Assembly: GCA_036925085.1 (NCBI GenBank)
Contig: JAUPFP010000002.1
Location: 8,645,890 to 8,709,889, forward strand
Direction of reading: 5' to 3'
Source: Brachycybe producta
Taxonomy: Eukaryota > Arthropoda > Diplopoda > Playtdesmida > Andrognathidae
Length of the DNA stretch: 64,000 bases
Shown: piece after piece, positions 47,201 through 61,506 of the stretch
Numbering within the stretch: position 1 is the first letter of the stretch
Layout: each line of letters opens with the position of its first letter
Made by a program: the position numbers and the translations under genes
The notes under the pieces: model-generated
The model's input: only the letters and a program-made list of their open reading frames with translations
What the model was told of the DNA's origin: nothing
Databases searched by the model: none

Positions 47201-49535
47201 ATTATTAACAATTCTCCAAAAATTAAATTCTTCCATGAGTACCCCCCTTGGAAGTTTTTCAAAAAACGGCCAAAAATGAAAGTAACTGGTGTAATTTTTG
47301 AAGCATGCATTGCACACTGGAATTGAAGACATCCCTGCATTCCTGATTGCCCAAGGAATGCAATGCATCTAAAAGCTTCACTCTACGTCTATTAGTTCAT
47401 TTGGAATTAATTTTCAAAGTTACATGTCCATGCACAAGCAATGTCAAGCATAGACACTTCAATGATGTCCACTTTGAACTCGTGTCATTTTTGAACCATG
47501 CAGAGCACACAGGAATTGAAGACATTTCTGCATTCCTGAATGTCCAAGGAATGCAATGCATCTAACAGTTCCATTCTACGAAAATTATTAACAATTCTCC
47601 AAAAATGAAATTCTTCCATGAGTACCCCCCTTGGAAGTTTTTCAAAAAACGGCCAAAAATGAAAGTAACTGGTGTAATTTTTGAAGCATGCATTGCACAC
47701 TGGAATTGAAGACATCCCTGCATTCCTGATTGCCCAAGGAATGCAATGCATCTAAAAGCTTCACTCTACGTCTATTAGTTCATTTGGAATTAATTTTCAA
47801 AGTTACATGTCCATGCACAAGCAATGTCAAGCATAGACACTTCAATGATGTCCACTTTGAACTCGTGTCATTTTTGAACCATGCAGAGCACACAGGAATT
47901 GAAGACATTTCTGCATTCCTGAATGTCCAAGGAATGCAATGCATCTAACAGTTCCATTCTACGAAAATTATTAACAATTCTCCAAAAATGAAATTCTTCC
48001 ATGAGTACCCCCCTTGGAAGTTTTTCAAAAAACGGCCAAAAATGAAAGTAACTGGTGTAATTTTTGAAGCATGCATTGCACACTGGAATTGAAGACATCC
48101 CTGCATTCCTGATTGCCCAAGGAATGCAATGCATCTAAAAGCTTCACTCTACGTCTATTAGTTCATTTGGAATTAATTTTCAAAGTTACATGTCCATGCA
48201 CAAGCAATGTCAAGCATAGACACTTCAATGATGTCCACTTTGAACTCGTGTCATTTTTGAACCATGCAGAGCACACAGGAATTGAAGACATTTCTGCATT
48301 CCTGAATGTCCAAGGAATGCAATGCATCTAACAGTTCCATTCTACGAAAATTATTAACAATTCTCCAAAAATGAAATTCTTCCATGAGTACCCCCCTTGG
48401 AAGTTTTTCAAAAAACGGCCAAAAATGAAAGTAACTGGTGTAATTTTTTAAGCATGCATTGCACACTGGAATTGAAGACATCCCTGCATTCCTGATTGCC
48501 CAAGGAATGCAATGCATCTAAAAGCTTCACTCTACGTCTATTAGCTCATTTGGAATTAATTTTCAAAGTTACATGTAGTTGCACAAGCAATGTCAAGCAT
48601 AGACACTTCAATGATGTCCACTTTGAACTCGTGTCATTTTTGAACCATGCAGAGCACACAGGAATTGAAGACATTTCTGCATTCCTGAATGTTCAAGGAA
48701 TGCAATGCATCTAACAGTTCCATTCTACGAAAATTATTAACAATTCTCCAAAAATTAAATTCTTCCATGAGTACCCCCCTTGGAAGTTTTTCAAAAAATG
48801 GCCAAAAATGAAAGTAACTGGTGTAATTTTTGAAGCATGCATTGCACACTGGAATTGAAGACATCCCTGCATTCCTGATTGCCCAAGGAATGCAATGCAT
48901 CTAAAAGCTTCACTCTACGTCTATTAGTTCATTTGGAATTAATTTTCAAAGTTACATGTCCATGCACAAGCAATGTCAAGCATAGACACTTCAATGATGT
49001 CCACTTTGAACTCGTGTCATTTTTGAACCATGCAGAGCACACAGGAATTGAAGACATTTCTGCATTCCTGAATGTCCAAGGAATGCAATGCATCTAACAG
49101 TTCCATTCTACGAAAATTATTAACAATTCTCCAAAAATGAAATTCTTCCATGAGTACCCCCCTTGGAAGTTTTTCAAAAAACGGCCAAAAATGAAAGTAA
49201 CTGGTGTAATTTTTTAAGCATGCATTGCACACTGGAATTGAAGACATCCCTGCATTCCTGATTGCCCAAGGAATGCAATGCATCTAAAAGCTTCACTCTA
49301 CGTCTATTAGCTCATTTGGAATTAATTTTCAAAGTTACATGTAGTTGCACAAGCAATGTCAAGCATAGACACTTCAATGATGTCCACTTTGAACTCGTGT
49401 CATTTTTGAACCATGCAGAGCACACAGGAATTGAAGACATTTCTGCATTCCTGAATGTTCAAGGAATGCAATGCATCTAACAGTTCCATTCTACGAAAAT
49501 TATTAACAATTCTCCAAAAATTAAATTCTTCCATG
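41216..49535. repeat. 383-bp array, segment with long-range repeated variants
   Basis: Consensus-phase monomers with recurrent variant pairs. GATTGCACAAGG with GAAAATAATTAAC occurs near 42602-42751 and again near 46816-46965, 11 periods on; the same pair is also near 31111-31260. TTTTTTAAGC, TAGCTCATT and ATGTAGTTGC occur together near 43467-43600, 48447-48580 and 49213-49346. The last two sets are two monomers apart, so 48.25-49.5 kb holds a 2-monomer (766-bp) repeat. Confidence 0.8.
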
Positions 49536-49538
49536 AGT
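49536..49538. other. 15-bp deletion between AGT direct repeats
   Basis: CATGAGTTTTTC replaces the usual CATGAGTACC...GGAAGTTTTTC. The missing 15 bp run from one AGT to the next, so the lesion looks like slippage or end-joining at 3-bp homology. It removes the C-run. Confidence 0.9.
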
Positions 49539-52500
49539 TTTTCAAAAAATGGCCAAAAATGAAAGTAACTGGTGTAATTTTTGAAGCATGCATTGCACAC
49601 TAGAATTGAAGACATCCCTGCATTCCTGATTGCCCAAGGAATGCAATGCATCTAAAAGCTTCACTCTACGTCTATTAGTTCATTTGGAATTAATTTTCAA
49701 AGTTACATGTCCATGCACAAGCAATGTCAAGCATAGACACTTCAATGATGTCCACTTTGAACTCGTGTCATTTTTGAACCATGCAGAGCACACAGGAATT
49801 GAAGAAATTTCTGCATTCCTGAATGTCCAAGGAATGCAATGCATCTAACAGTTCCATTCTACGAAAATTATTAACAATTCTCCAAAAATTAAATTCTTCC
49901 ATGAGTACCCCCCTTGGAAGTTTTTCAAAAAACGGCCAAAAATGAAAGTAACTGGTGTAATTTTTGAAGCATGCATTGCACACTGGAATTGAAGACATCC
50001 CTGCATTCCTGATTGCCCAAGGAATGCAATGCATCTAAAAGCTTCACTCTACGTCTATTAGTTCATTTGGAATTAATTTTCAAAGTTACATATCCATGCA
50101 CAAGCAATGTCATGCATAGACACTTCAATGATGTCCACTTTGAACTGGTGTCATTTTTGAACCATGCAGAGCACACAGGAATTGAAGACATTTCTGCATT
50201 CCTGAATGTCCAAAGAATGCAATGCATCTAACAGTTCCATTCTACGAAAATTATTAACAATTCTCCAAAAATTAAATTCTTTCATGAGTACCCCCCTTGG
50301 AAGTTTTTCAAAAAACGGCCAAAAATGAAAGTAACTTGTGTAATTTTTGAAGCATGCATTGCACACTGGAATTGAAGACATCCCTGCATTCCTGATTGTC
50401 CAAGGAATGCAATGCATCTAAAAGCTTCACTCTATGTCCATTAGTTCATTTGGAATTAATTTTCGAAGTTTCATGTCCATGCACAAGCAATGTCAAGCAT
50501 AGACACTTCAATGATGTCCACTTTGAACTGGTGTCATTTTTGAACCATGCAGAGCACACAGGAATTGAAGACATTTCTGCATTCCTGAATGTCCAAGGAA
50601 TGCAATGCATCTAACAGTTCCATTCTACGAAAATTATTAACAATTCTCCAAAAATGAAATTCTTCCATGAGTACCCCCCTTGGAAGTTTTTCAAAAAACG
50701 GCCAAAAATGAAAGTAACTGGTGTAATTTTTGAAGCATGCATTGCACACTGGAATTGAAGACATCCCTGCATTCCTGATTGCCCAAGGAATGCAATGCAT
50801 CTAAAAGCTTCACTCTACGTCTATTAGTTCATTTGGAATTAATTTTCAAAGTTACATGTCCATGCACAAGCAATGTCAAGCATAGACACTTCAATGATGT
50901 CCACTTTGAACTCGTGTCATTTTTGAACCATGCAGAGCACACAGGAATTGAAGACATTTCTGCATTCCTGAATGTCCAAGGAATGCAATGCATCTAACAG
51001 TTCCATTCTACGAAAATTATTAACAATTCTCCAAAAATTAAATTCTTCCATCAGTACCCCCCTTGGAAGTTTTTCAAAAAACGGCCAAAAATGAAAGTAA
51101 CTGGTGTAATTTTTGAAGCATGCATTGCACACTGGAATTGAAGACATCCTTGCATTCCTGATTGCCCAAGGAATGCAATGCATCTAAAAGCTTCACTCTA
51201 CGTCTATTAGTTCATTTGGAATTAATTTTCAAAGTTACATGTCCATGCACAAGCAATGTCAAGCATAGACACTTCAATGATGTCCACTTTGAACTCGTGT
51301 CATTTTTGAACCATGCAGAGCACACAGGAATTGAAGACATTTCTGCATTCCTGAATGTCCAAGGAATGCAATGCATCTAACAGTTCCATTCTACGAAAAT
51401 TATTAACAATTCTCCAAAAATTAAATTCTTCCATCAGTACCCCCCTTGGAAGTTTTTCAAAAAACGGCCAAAAATGAAAGTAACTGGTGTAATTTTTGAA
51501 GCATGCATTGCACACTGGAATTGAAGACATCCCTGCATTCCTGATTGCCCAAGGAATGCAATGCATCTAAAAGCTTCACTCTACGTCTATTAGTTCATTT
51601 GGAATTAATTTTCAAAGTTACATGTACATGCACAAGCAATGTCAAGCATAGACACTTCAATGATGTCCACTTTGAACTCGTGTCATTTTTGAACCATGCA
51701 GAGCACACAGGAATTGAAGACATTTCTGCATTCCTGAATGTCCAAAGAATGCAATGCATCTAACAGTTCCATTCTACGAAAATTATTAACAATTCTCCAA
51801 AAATTAAATTCTTTCATGAGTACCCCCCTTGGAAGTTTTTCAAAAAACGGCCAAAAATGAAAGTAACTTGTGTAATTTTTGAAGCATGCATTGCACACTG
51901 GAATTGAAGACATCCCTGCATTCCTGATTGTCCAAGGAATGCAATGCATCTAAAAGCTTCACTCTATGTCCATTAGTTCATTTGGAATTAATTTTCGAAG
52001 TTTCATGTCCATGCACAAGCAATGTCAAGCATAGACACTTCAATGATGTCCACTTTGAACTGGTGTCATTTTTGAACCATGCAGAGCACACAGGAATTGA
52101 AGACATTTCTGCATTCCTGAATGTCCAAGGAATGCAATGCATCTAACAGTTCCATTCTACGAAAATTATTAACAATTCTCCAAAAATGAAATTCTTCCAT
52201 GAGTACCCCCCTTGGAAGTTTTTCAAAAAACGGCCAAAAATGAAAGTAACTGGTGTAATTTTTGAAGCATGCATTGCACACTGGAATTGAAGACATCCCT
52301 GCATTCCTGATTGCCCAAGGAATGCAATGCATCTAAAAGCTTCACTCTACGTCTATTAGTTCATTTGGAATTAATTTTCAAAGTTACATGTCCATGCACA
52401 AGCAATGTCAAGCATAGACACTTCAATGATGTCCACTTTGAACTCGTGTCATTTTTGAACCATGCAGAGCACACAGGAATTGAAGACATTTCTGCATTCC

Positions 52501-54225
52501 TGAATGTCCAAGGAATGCAATGCATCTAACAGTTCCATTCTACGAAAATTATTAACAATTCTCCAAAAATTAAATTCTTCCATGAGTACCCCCCTTGGAA
52601 GTTTTTCAAAAAACGGCCAAAAATGAAAGTAACTGGTGTAATTTTTGAAGCATGCATTGCACACTGGAATTGAAGACATCCCTGCATTCCTGATTGCCCA
52701 AGGAATGCAATGCATCTAAAAGCTTCACTCTACGTCTATTAGTTCATTTGGAATTAATTTTCAAAGTTACATATCCATGCACAAGCAATGTCATGCATAG
52801 ACACTTCAATGATGTCCACTTTGAACTGGTGTCATTTTTGAACCATGCAGAGCACACAGGAATTGAAGACATTTCTGCATTCCTGAATGTCCAAAGAATG
52901 CAATGCATCTAACAGTTCCATTCTACGAAAATTATTAACAATTCTCCAAAAATTAAATTCTTTCATGAGTACCCCCCTTGGAAGTTTTTCAAAAAACGGC
53001 CAAAAATGAAAGTAACTTGTGTAATTTTTGAAGCATGCATTGCACACTGGAATTGAAGACATCCCTGCATTCCTGATTGTCCAAGGAATGCAATGCATCT
53101 AAAAGCTTCACTCTATGTCCATTAGTTCATTTGGAATTAATTTTCGAAGTTTCATGTCCATGCACAAGCAATGTCAAGCATAGACACTTCAATGATGTCC
53201 ACTTTGAACTCGTGTCATTTTTGAACCATGCAGAGCACACAGGAATTGAAGACATTTCTGCATTCCTGAATGTCCAAAGAATGCAATGCATCTAACAGTT
53301 CCATTCTACGAAAATTATTAACAATTCTCCAAAAATTAAATTCTTTCATGAGTACCCCCCTTGGAAGTTTTTCAAAAAACGGCCAAAAATGAAAGTAACT
53401 TGTGTAATTTTTGAAGCATGCATTGCACACTGGAATTGAAGACATCCCTGCATTCCTGATTGTCCAAGGAATGCAATGCATCTAAAAGCTTCACTCTATG
53501 TCCATTAGTTCATTTGGAATTAATTTTCGAAGTTTCATGTCCATGCACAAGCAATGTAAAGCATAGACACTTCAATGATGTCCACTTTGAACTGGTGTCA
53601 TTTTTGAACCATGCAGAGCACACAGGAATTGAAGACATTTCTGCATTCCTGAATGTCCAAGGAATGCAATGCATCTAACAGTTCCATTCTACGAAAATTA
53701 TTAACAATTCTCCAAAAATGAAATTCTTCCATGAGTACCCCCCTTGGAAGTTTTTCAAAAAACGGCCAAAAATGAAAGTAACTGGTGTAATTTTTGAAGC
53801 ATGCATTGCACACTGGAATTGAAGACATCCCTGCATTCCTGATTGCCCAAGGAATGCAATGCATCTAAAAGCTTCACTCTACGTCTATTAGTTCATTTGG
53901 AATTAATTTTCAAAGTTACATGTCCATGCACAAGCAATGTCAAGCATAGACACTTCAATGATGTCCACTTTGAACTCGTGTCATTTTTGAACCATGCAGA
54001 GCACACAGGAATTGAAGACATTTCTGCATTCCTGAATGTCCAAGGAATGCAATGCATCTAACAGTTCCATTCTACGAAAATTATTAACAATTCTCCAAAA
54101 ATTAAATTCTTCCATCAGTACCCCCCTTGGAAGTTTTTCAAAAAACGGCCAAAAATGAAAGTAACTGGTGTAATTTTTGAAGCATGCATTGCACACTGGA
54201 ATTGAAGACATCCTTGCATTCCTGA

Positions 54226-55376
54226 TTGCCCAAGGAATGCAATGCATCTAAAAGCTTCACTCTACGTCTATTAGTTCATTTGGAATTAATTTTCAAAGTT
54301 ACATGTCCATGCACAAGCAATGTCAAGCATAGACACTTCAATGATGTCCACTTTGAACTCGTGTCATTTTTGAACCATGCAGAGCACACAGGAATTGAAG
54401 ACATTTCTGCATTCCTGAATGTCCAAGGAATGCAATGCATCTAACAGTTCCATTCTACGAAAATTATTAACAATTCTCCAAAAATTAAATTCTTCCATGA
54501 GTACCCCCCCCTTGGAAGTTTTTCAAAAAACGGCCAAAAATGAAAGTAACTGGTGTAATTTTTGAAGCATGCATTGCACACTGGAATTGAAGACATCCCT
54601 GCATTCCTGATTGCCCAAGGAATGCAATGCATCTAAAAGCTTCACTCTACGTCTATTAGTTCATTTGGAATTAATTTTCAAAGTTACATGTACATGCACA
54701 AGCAATGTCAAGCATAGACACTTCAATGATGTCCACTTTGAACTCGTGTCATTTTTGAACCATGCAGAGCACACAGGAATTGAAGACATTTCTGCATTCC
54801 TGAATGTCCAAGGAATGCAATGCATCTAACAGTTCCATTCTACGAAAATTATTAACAATTCTCCAAAAATTAAATTCTTCCATGAGTACCCCCCTTGGAA
54901 GTTTTTCAAAAAATGGCCAAAAATGAAAGTAACTGGTGTAATTTTTGAAGCATGCATTGCACACTGGAATTGAAGACATCCCTGCATTCCTGATTGCCCA
55001 AGGAATGCAATGCATCTAAAAGCTTCACTCTACGTCTATTAGTTCATTTGGAATTAATTTTCAAAGTTACATGTCCATGCACAAGCAATGTCAAGCATAG
55101 ACACTTCAATGATGTCCACTTTGAACTCGTGTCATTTTTGAACCATGCAGAGCACACAGGAATTGAAGACATTTCTGCATTCCTGAATGTCCAAGGAATG
55201 CAATGCATCTAACAGTTCCATTCTACGAAAATTATTAACAATTCTCCAAAAATTAAATTCTTCCATCAGTACCCCCCTTGGAAGTTTTTCAAAAAACGGC
55301 CAAAAATGAAAGTAACTGGTGTAATTTTTGAAGCATGCATTGCACACTGGAATTGAAGACATCCTTGCATTCCTGA
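54226..55376. repeat. 3-monomer repeat (1151 bp), copy 1
   Basis: Three monomers with the order GTACCCCCCCCTTGG (C8 run, 54501), ACATGTACATGC (about 54690), AAAATGGCC (about 54912), CATCAGTACC (about 55264) and CATCCTTGC (about 55363). The length is 3 x 383 + 2 because of the two extra Cs. The next copy follows immediately. Confidence 0.9.
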
Positions 55377-56527
55377 TTGCCCAAGGAATGCAATGCATCT
55401 AAAAGCTTCACTCTACGTCTATTAGTTCATTTGGAATTAATTTTCAAAGTTACATGTCCATGCACAAGCAATGTCAAGCATAGACACTTCAATGATGTCC
55501 ACTTTGAACTCGTGTCATTTTTGAACCATGCAGAGCACACAGGAATTGAAGACATTTCTGCATTCCTGAATGTCCAAGGAATGCAATGCATCTAACAGTT
55601 CCATTCTACGAAAATTATTAACAATTCTCCAAAAATTAAATTCTTCCATGAGTACCCCCCCCTTGGAAGTTTTTCAAAAAACGGCCAAAAATGAAAGTAA
55701 CTGGTGTAATTTTTGAAGCATGCATTGCACACTGGAATTGAAGACATCCCTGCATTCCTGATTGCCCAAGGAATGCAATGCATCTAAAAGCTTCACTCTA
55801 CGTCTATTAGTTCATTTGGAATTAATTTTCAAAGTTACATGTACATGCACAAGCAATGTCAAGCATAGACACTTCAATGATGTCCACTTTGAACTCGTGT
55901 CATTTTTGAACCATGCAGAGCACACAGGAATTGAAGACATTTCTGCATTCCTGAATGTCCAAGGAATGCAATGCATCTAACAGTTCCATTCTACGAAAAT
56001 TATTAACAATTCTCCAAAAATTAAATTCTTCCATGAGTACCCCCCTTGGAAGTTTTTCAAAAAATGGCCAAAAATGAAAGTAACTGGTGTAATTTTTGAA
56101 GCATGCATTGCACACTGGAATTGAAGACATCCCTGCATTCCTGATTGCCCAAGGAATGCAATGCATCTAAAAGCTTCACTCTACGTCTATTAGTTCATTT
56201 GGAATTAATTTTCAAAGTTACATGTCCATGCACAAGCAATGTCAAGCATAGACACTTCAATGATGTCCACTTTGAACTCGTGTCATTTTTGAACCATGCA
56301 GAGCACACAGGAATTGAAGACATTTCTGCATTCCTGAATGTCCAAGGAATGCAATGCATCTAACAGTTCCATTCTACGAAAATTATTAACAATTCTCCAA
56401 AAATTAAATTCTTCCTTGAGTACCCCCCTTGGAAGTTTTTCAAAAAACGGCCAAAAATGAAAGTAACTGGTGTAATTTTTGAAGCATGCATTGCACACTG
56501 GAATTGAAGACATCACTGCATTCCTGA
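55377..56527. repeat. 3-monomer repeat (1151 bp), copy 2
   Basis: Repeats the C8 run at exactly +1151 (55652), with the ACATGTACATGC and AAAATGGCC variants at the same offset. It then leaves the pattern at a CTTCCTTGAGTACC monomer near 56412. Confidence 0.88.
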
Positions 56528-59500
56528 TTGCCCAAGGAATGCAATGCATCTAAAAGCTTCACTCTACGTCTATTAGTTCATTTGGAATTAATTTTCAAAG
56601 TTACATGTCCATGCACAAGCAATGTCAAGCATAGACACTTCAATGATGTCCACTTTGAACTCGTGTCATTTTTGAACCATGCAGAGCACACAGGAATTGA
56701 AGACATTTCTGCATTCCTGAATGTCCAAGGAATGCAATGCATCTAACAGTTCCATTCTACGAAAATTATTAACAATTCTCCAAAAATTAAATTCTTCCAT
56801 GAGTACCCCCCTTGGAAGTTTTTCAAAAAATGGCCAAAAATGAAAGTAACTGGTGTAATTTTTGAAGCATGCATTGCACACTGGAATTGAAGACATCCCT
56901 GCATTCCTGATTGCCCAAGGAATGCAATGCATCTAAAAGCTTCACTCTACGTCTATTAGTTCATTTGGAATTAATTTTCAAAGTTACATGTCCATGCACA
57001 AGCAATGTCAAGCATAGACACTTCAATGATGTCCACTTTGAACTGGTGTCATTTTTGAACCATGCAGAGCACACAGGAATTGAAGACATTTCTGCATTCC
57101 TGAATGTCCAAGGAATGCAATGCATCTAACAGTTCCATTCTACGAAAATTATTAACAATTCTCCAAAAATGAAATTCTTCCATGAGTACCCCCCTTGGAA
57201 GTTTTTCAAAAAACGGCCAAAAATGAAAGTAACTGGTGTAATTTTTGAAGCATGCATTGCACACTGGAATTGAAGACATCCCTGCATTCCTGATTGCCCA
57301 AGGAATGCAATGCATCTAAAAGCTTCACTCTACGTCTATTAGTTCATTTGGAATTAATTTTCAAAGTTACATGTCCATGCACAAGCAATGTCAAGCATAG
57401 ACACTTCAATGATGTCCACTTTGAACTCGTGTCATTTTTGAACCATGCAGAGCACACAGGAATTGAAGACATTTCTGCATTCCTGAATGTCCAAGGAATG
57501 CAATGCATATAACAGTTCCATTCTACGAAAATTATTAACAATTCTCCAAAAATTAAATTCTTCCATGAGTACCCCCCTTGGAAGTTTTTCAAAAAACGGC
57601 CAAAAATGAAAGTAACTGGTGTAATTTTTGAAGCATGCATTGCACACTGGAATTGAAGACATCCCTGCATTCCTGATTGCCCAAGGAATGCAATGCATCT
57701 AAAAGCTTCACTCTACGTCTATTAGTTCATTTGGAATTAATTTTCAAAGTTACATGTACATGCACAAGCAATGTCAAGCATAGACACTTCAATGATGTCC
57801 ACTTTGAACTCGTGTCATTTTTGAACCATGCAGAGCACACAGGAATTGAAGACATTTCTGCATTCCTGAATGTCCAAGGAATGCAATGCATCTAACAGTT
57901 CCATTCTACGAAAATTATTAACAATTCTCCAAAAATTAAATTCTTCCATGAGTACCCCCCTTGGAAGTTTTTCAAAAAATGGCCAAAAATGAAAGTAACT
58001 GGTGTAATTTTTGAAGCATGCATTGCACACTGGAATTGAAGACATCCCTGCATTCCTGATTGCCCAAGGAATGCAATGCATCTAAAAGCTTCACTCTACG
58101 TCTATTAGTTCATTTGGAATTAATTTTCAAAGTTACATGTCCATGCACAAGCAATGTCAAGCATAGACACTTCAATGATGTCCACTTTGAACTCGTGTCA
58201 TTTTTGAACCATGCAGAGCACACAGGAATTGAAGACATTTCTGCATTCCTGAATGTCCAAGGAATGCAATGCATCTAACAGTTCCATTCTACGAAAATTA
58301 TTAACAATTCTCCAAAAATTAAATTCTTCCATGAGTACCCCCCTTGGAAGTTTTTCAAAAAATGGCCAAAAATGAAAGTAACTGGTGTAATTTTTGAAGC
58401 ATGCATTGCACACTGGAATTGAAGACATCCCTGTATTCCTGATTGCCCAAGGAATGCAATGCATCTAAAAGCTTCACTCTACGTCTATTAGTTCATTTGG
58501 AATTAATTTTCAAAGTTACATGTCCATGCACAAGCAATGTCAAGCATAGACACTTCAATGATGTCCACTTTGAACTCGTGTCATTTTTGAACCATGCAGA
58601 GCACACAGGAATTGAAGACATTTCTGCATTCCTGAATGTCCAAGGAATGCAATGCATCTAACAGTTCCATTCTACGAAAATTATTAACAATTCTCCAAAA
58701 ATTAAATTCTTCCATGAGTACCCCCCTTGGAAGTTTTTCAAAAAACGGCCAAAAATGAAAGTAACTGGTGTAATTTTTGAAGCATGCATTGCACACTGGA
58801 ATTGAAGACATCCCTGCATTCCTGATTGCCCAAGGAATGCAATGCATCTAAAAGCTTCACTCTACGTCTATTAGTTCATTTGGAATTAATTTTCAAAGTT
58901 ACATGTAGTTGCACAAGCAATGTCAAGCATAGACACTTCAATGATGTCCACTTTGAACTCGTGTCATTTTTGAACCATGCAGAGCACACAGGAATTGAAG
59001 ACAGTTCTGCATTCCTGAATGTCCAAGGAATGCAATGCATCTAACAGTTCCATTCTACGAAAATTATTAACAATTCTCCAAAAATTAAATTCTTCCATGA
59101 GTACCCCCCTTGGAAGTTTTTCAAAAAACGGCCAAAAATGAAAGTAACTGGTGTAATTTTTGAAGCATGCATTGCACACTGGAATTGAAGACATCCCTGC
59201 ATTCCTGATTGCCCAAGGAATGCAATGCATCTAAAAGCTTCACTCTACGTCTATTATTTCATTTGGAATTAATTTTCAAAGTTACATGTACATGCACAAG
59301 CAATGTCAAGCATAGACACTTCAATGATGTCCACTTTGAACTCGTGTCATTTTTGAACCATGCAGAGCACACAGGAATTGAAGACATTTCTGCATTCCTG
59401 AATGTCCAAGGAATGCAATGCATCTAACAGTTCCATTCTACGAAAATTATTAACAATTCTCCAAAAATTAAATTCTTCCATGAGTACCCCCCTTGGAAGT

Positions 59501-59591
59501 TTTTCAAAAAACGGCCAAAAATGAAAGTAACTGGTGTAATTTTTGAAGCATGCATTGCACACTGGAATTGAAGACATCCCTGCATTCCTGA

Positions 59592-61506
59592 TTGCCCAAG
59601 GAATGCAATGCATCTAAAAGCTTCACTCTACGTCTATTAGTTCATTTGGAATTAATTTTCAAAGTTACATATCCATGCACAAGCAATGTCATGCATAGAC
59701 ACTTCAATGATGTCCACTTTGAACTGGTGTCATTTTTGAACCATGCAGAGCACACAGGAATTGAAGACATTTCTGCATTCCTGAATGTCCAAGGAATGCA
59801 ATGCATCTAACAGTTCCATTCTACGAAAATTATTAACAATTCTCCAAAAATTAAATTCTTCCATCAGTACCCCCCTTGGAAGTTTTTCAAAAAACGGCCA
59901 AAAATGAAAGTAACTGGTGTAATTTTTGAAGCATGCATTGCACACTGGAATTGAAGACATCCCTAAATTCCTGATTGCCCAAGGAATGCAATGCATCTAA
60001 AAGCTTCACTCTACGTCTATTAGTTCATTTGGAATTAATTTTCAAAGTTACATGTACATGCACAAGCAATGTCAAGCATAGACACTTCAATGATGTCCAC
60101 TTTGAACTCGTGTCATTTTTGAACCATGCAGAGCACACAGGAATTGAAGACATTTCTGCATTCCTGAATGTCCAAGGAATGCAATGCATCTAACAGTTCC
60201 ATTCTACGAAAATTATTAACAATTCTCCAAAAATTAAATTCTTCCATGAGTACCCCCCTTGGAAGTTTTTCAAAAAACGGCCAAAAATGAAAGTAACTGG
60301 TGTAATTTTTGAAGCATGCATTGCACACTGGAATTGAAGACATCCCTGCATTCCTGATTGCCCAAGGAATGCAATGCATCTAAAAGCTTCACTCTACGTC
60401 TATTAGTTCATTTGGAATTAATTTTCAAAGTTACATGTACATGCACAAGCAATGTCAAGCATAGACACTTCAATGATGTCCACTTTGAACTCGTATCATT
60501 TTTGAACCATGCAGAGCACACAGGAATTGAAGACATTTCTGCATTCCTGAATGTCCAAGGAATGCAATGCATCTAACAGTTCCATTCTACGAAAATTATT
60601 AACAATTCTCCAAAAATTAAATTCTTCCATGAGTACCCCCCTTGGAAGTTTTTCAAAAAATGGCCAAAAATGAAAGTAACTGGTGTAATTTTTGAAGCAT
60701 GCATTGCACACTGGAATTGAAGACATCCCTGCATTCCTGATTGCCCAAGGAATGCAATGCATCTAAAAGCTTCACTCTACGTCTATTAGTTCATTTGGAA
60801 TTAATTTTCAAAGTTACATGTCCATGCACAAGCAATGTCAAGCATAGACACTTCAATGATGTCCACTTTGAACTGGTGTCATTTTTGAACCATGCAGAGC
60901 ACACAGGAATTGAAGACATTTCTGCATTCCTGAATGTCCAAGGAATGCAATGCATCTAACAGTTCCATTCTACGAAAATTATTAACAATTCTCCAAAAAT
61001 TAAATTCTTCCATGAGTACCCCCCTTGGAAGTTTTTCAAAAAATGGCCAAAAATGAAAGTAACTGGTGTAATTTTTGAAGCATGCATTGCACACTGGAAT
61101 TGAAGACATACCTGCATTCCTGATTGCCCAAGGAATGCAATGCATCTAAAAGCTTCACTCTACGTCTATTAGTTCATTTGGAATTAATTTTCAAAGTTAC
61201 ATGTCCATGCACAAGCAATGTCAAGCATAGACACTTCAATGATGTCCACTTTGAACTCGTGTCATTTTTGAACCATGCAGAGCACACAGGAATTGAAGAC
61301 ATTTCTGCATTCCTGAATGTCCAAGGAATGCAATGCATCTAACAGTTCCATTCTACGAAAATTATTAACAATTCTCCAAAAATTAAATTCTTCCATGAGT
61401 ACCCCCCTTGGAAGTTTTTCAAAAAACGGCCAAAAATGAAAGTAACTGGTGTAATTTTTGAAGCATGCATTGCACACTGGAATTGAAGACATCCCTGCAT
61501 TCCTGA
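59592..61506. repeat. 5-monomer module (1915 bp)
   Basis: Begins with an ACATATCC/GTCATGCATAG monomer, followed by CATCAGTACC and CCCTAAATTCC (59961), two ACATGTACATGC monomers and others. CCCTAAATTCC recurs at 61876, exactly 5 x 383 bp on. Confidence 0.87.
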
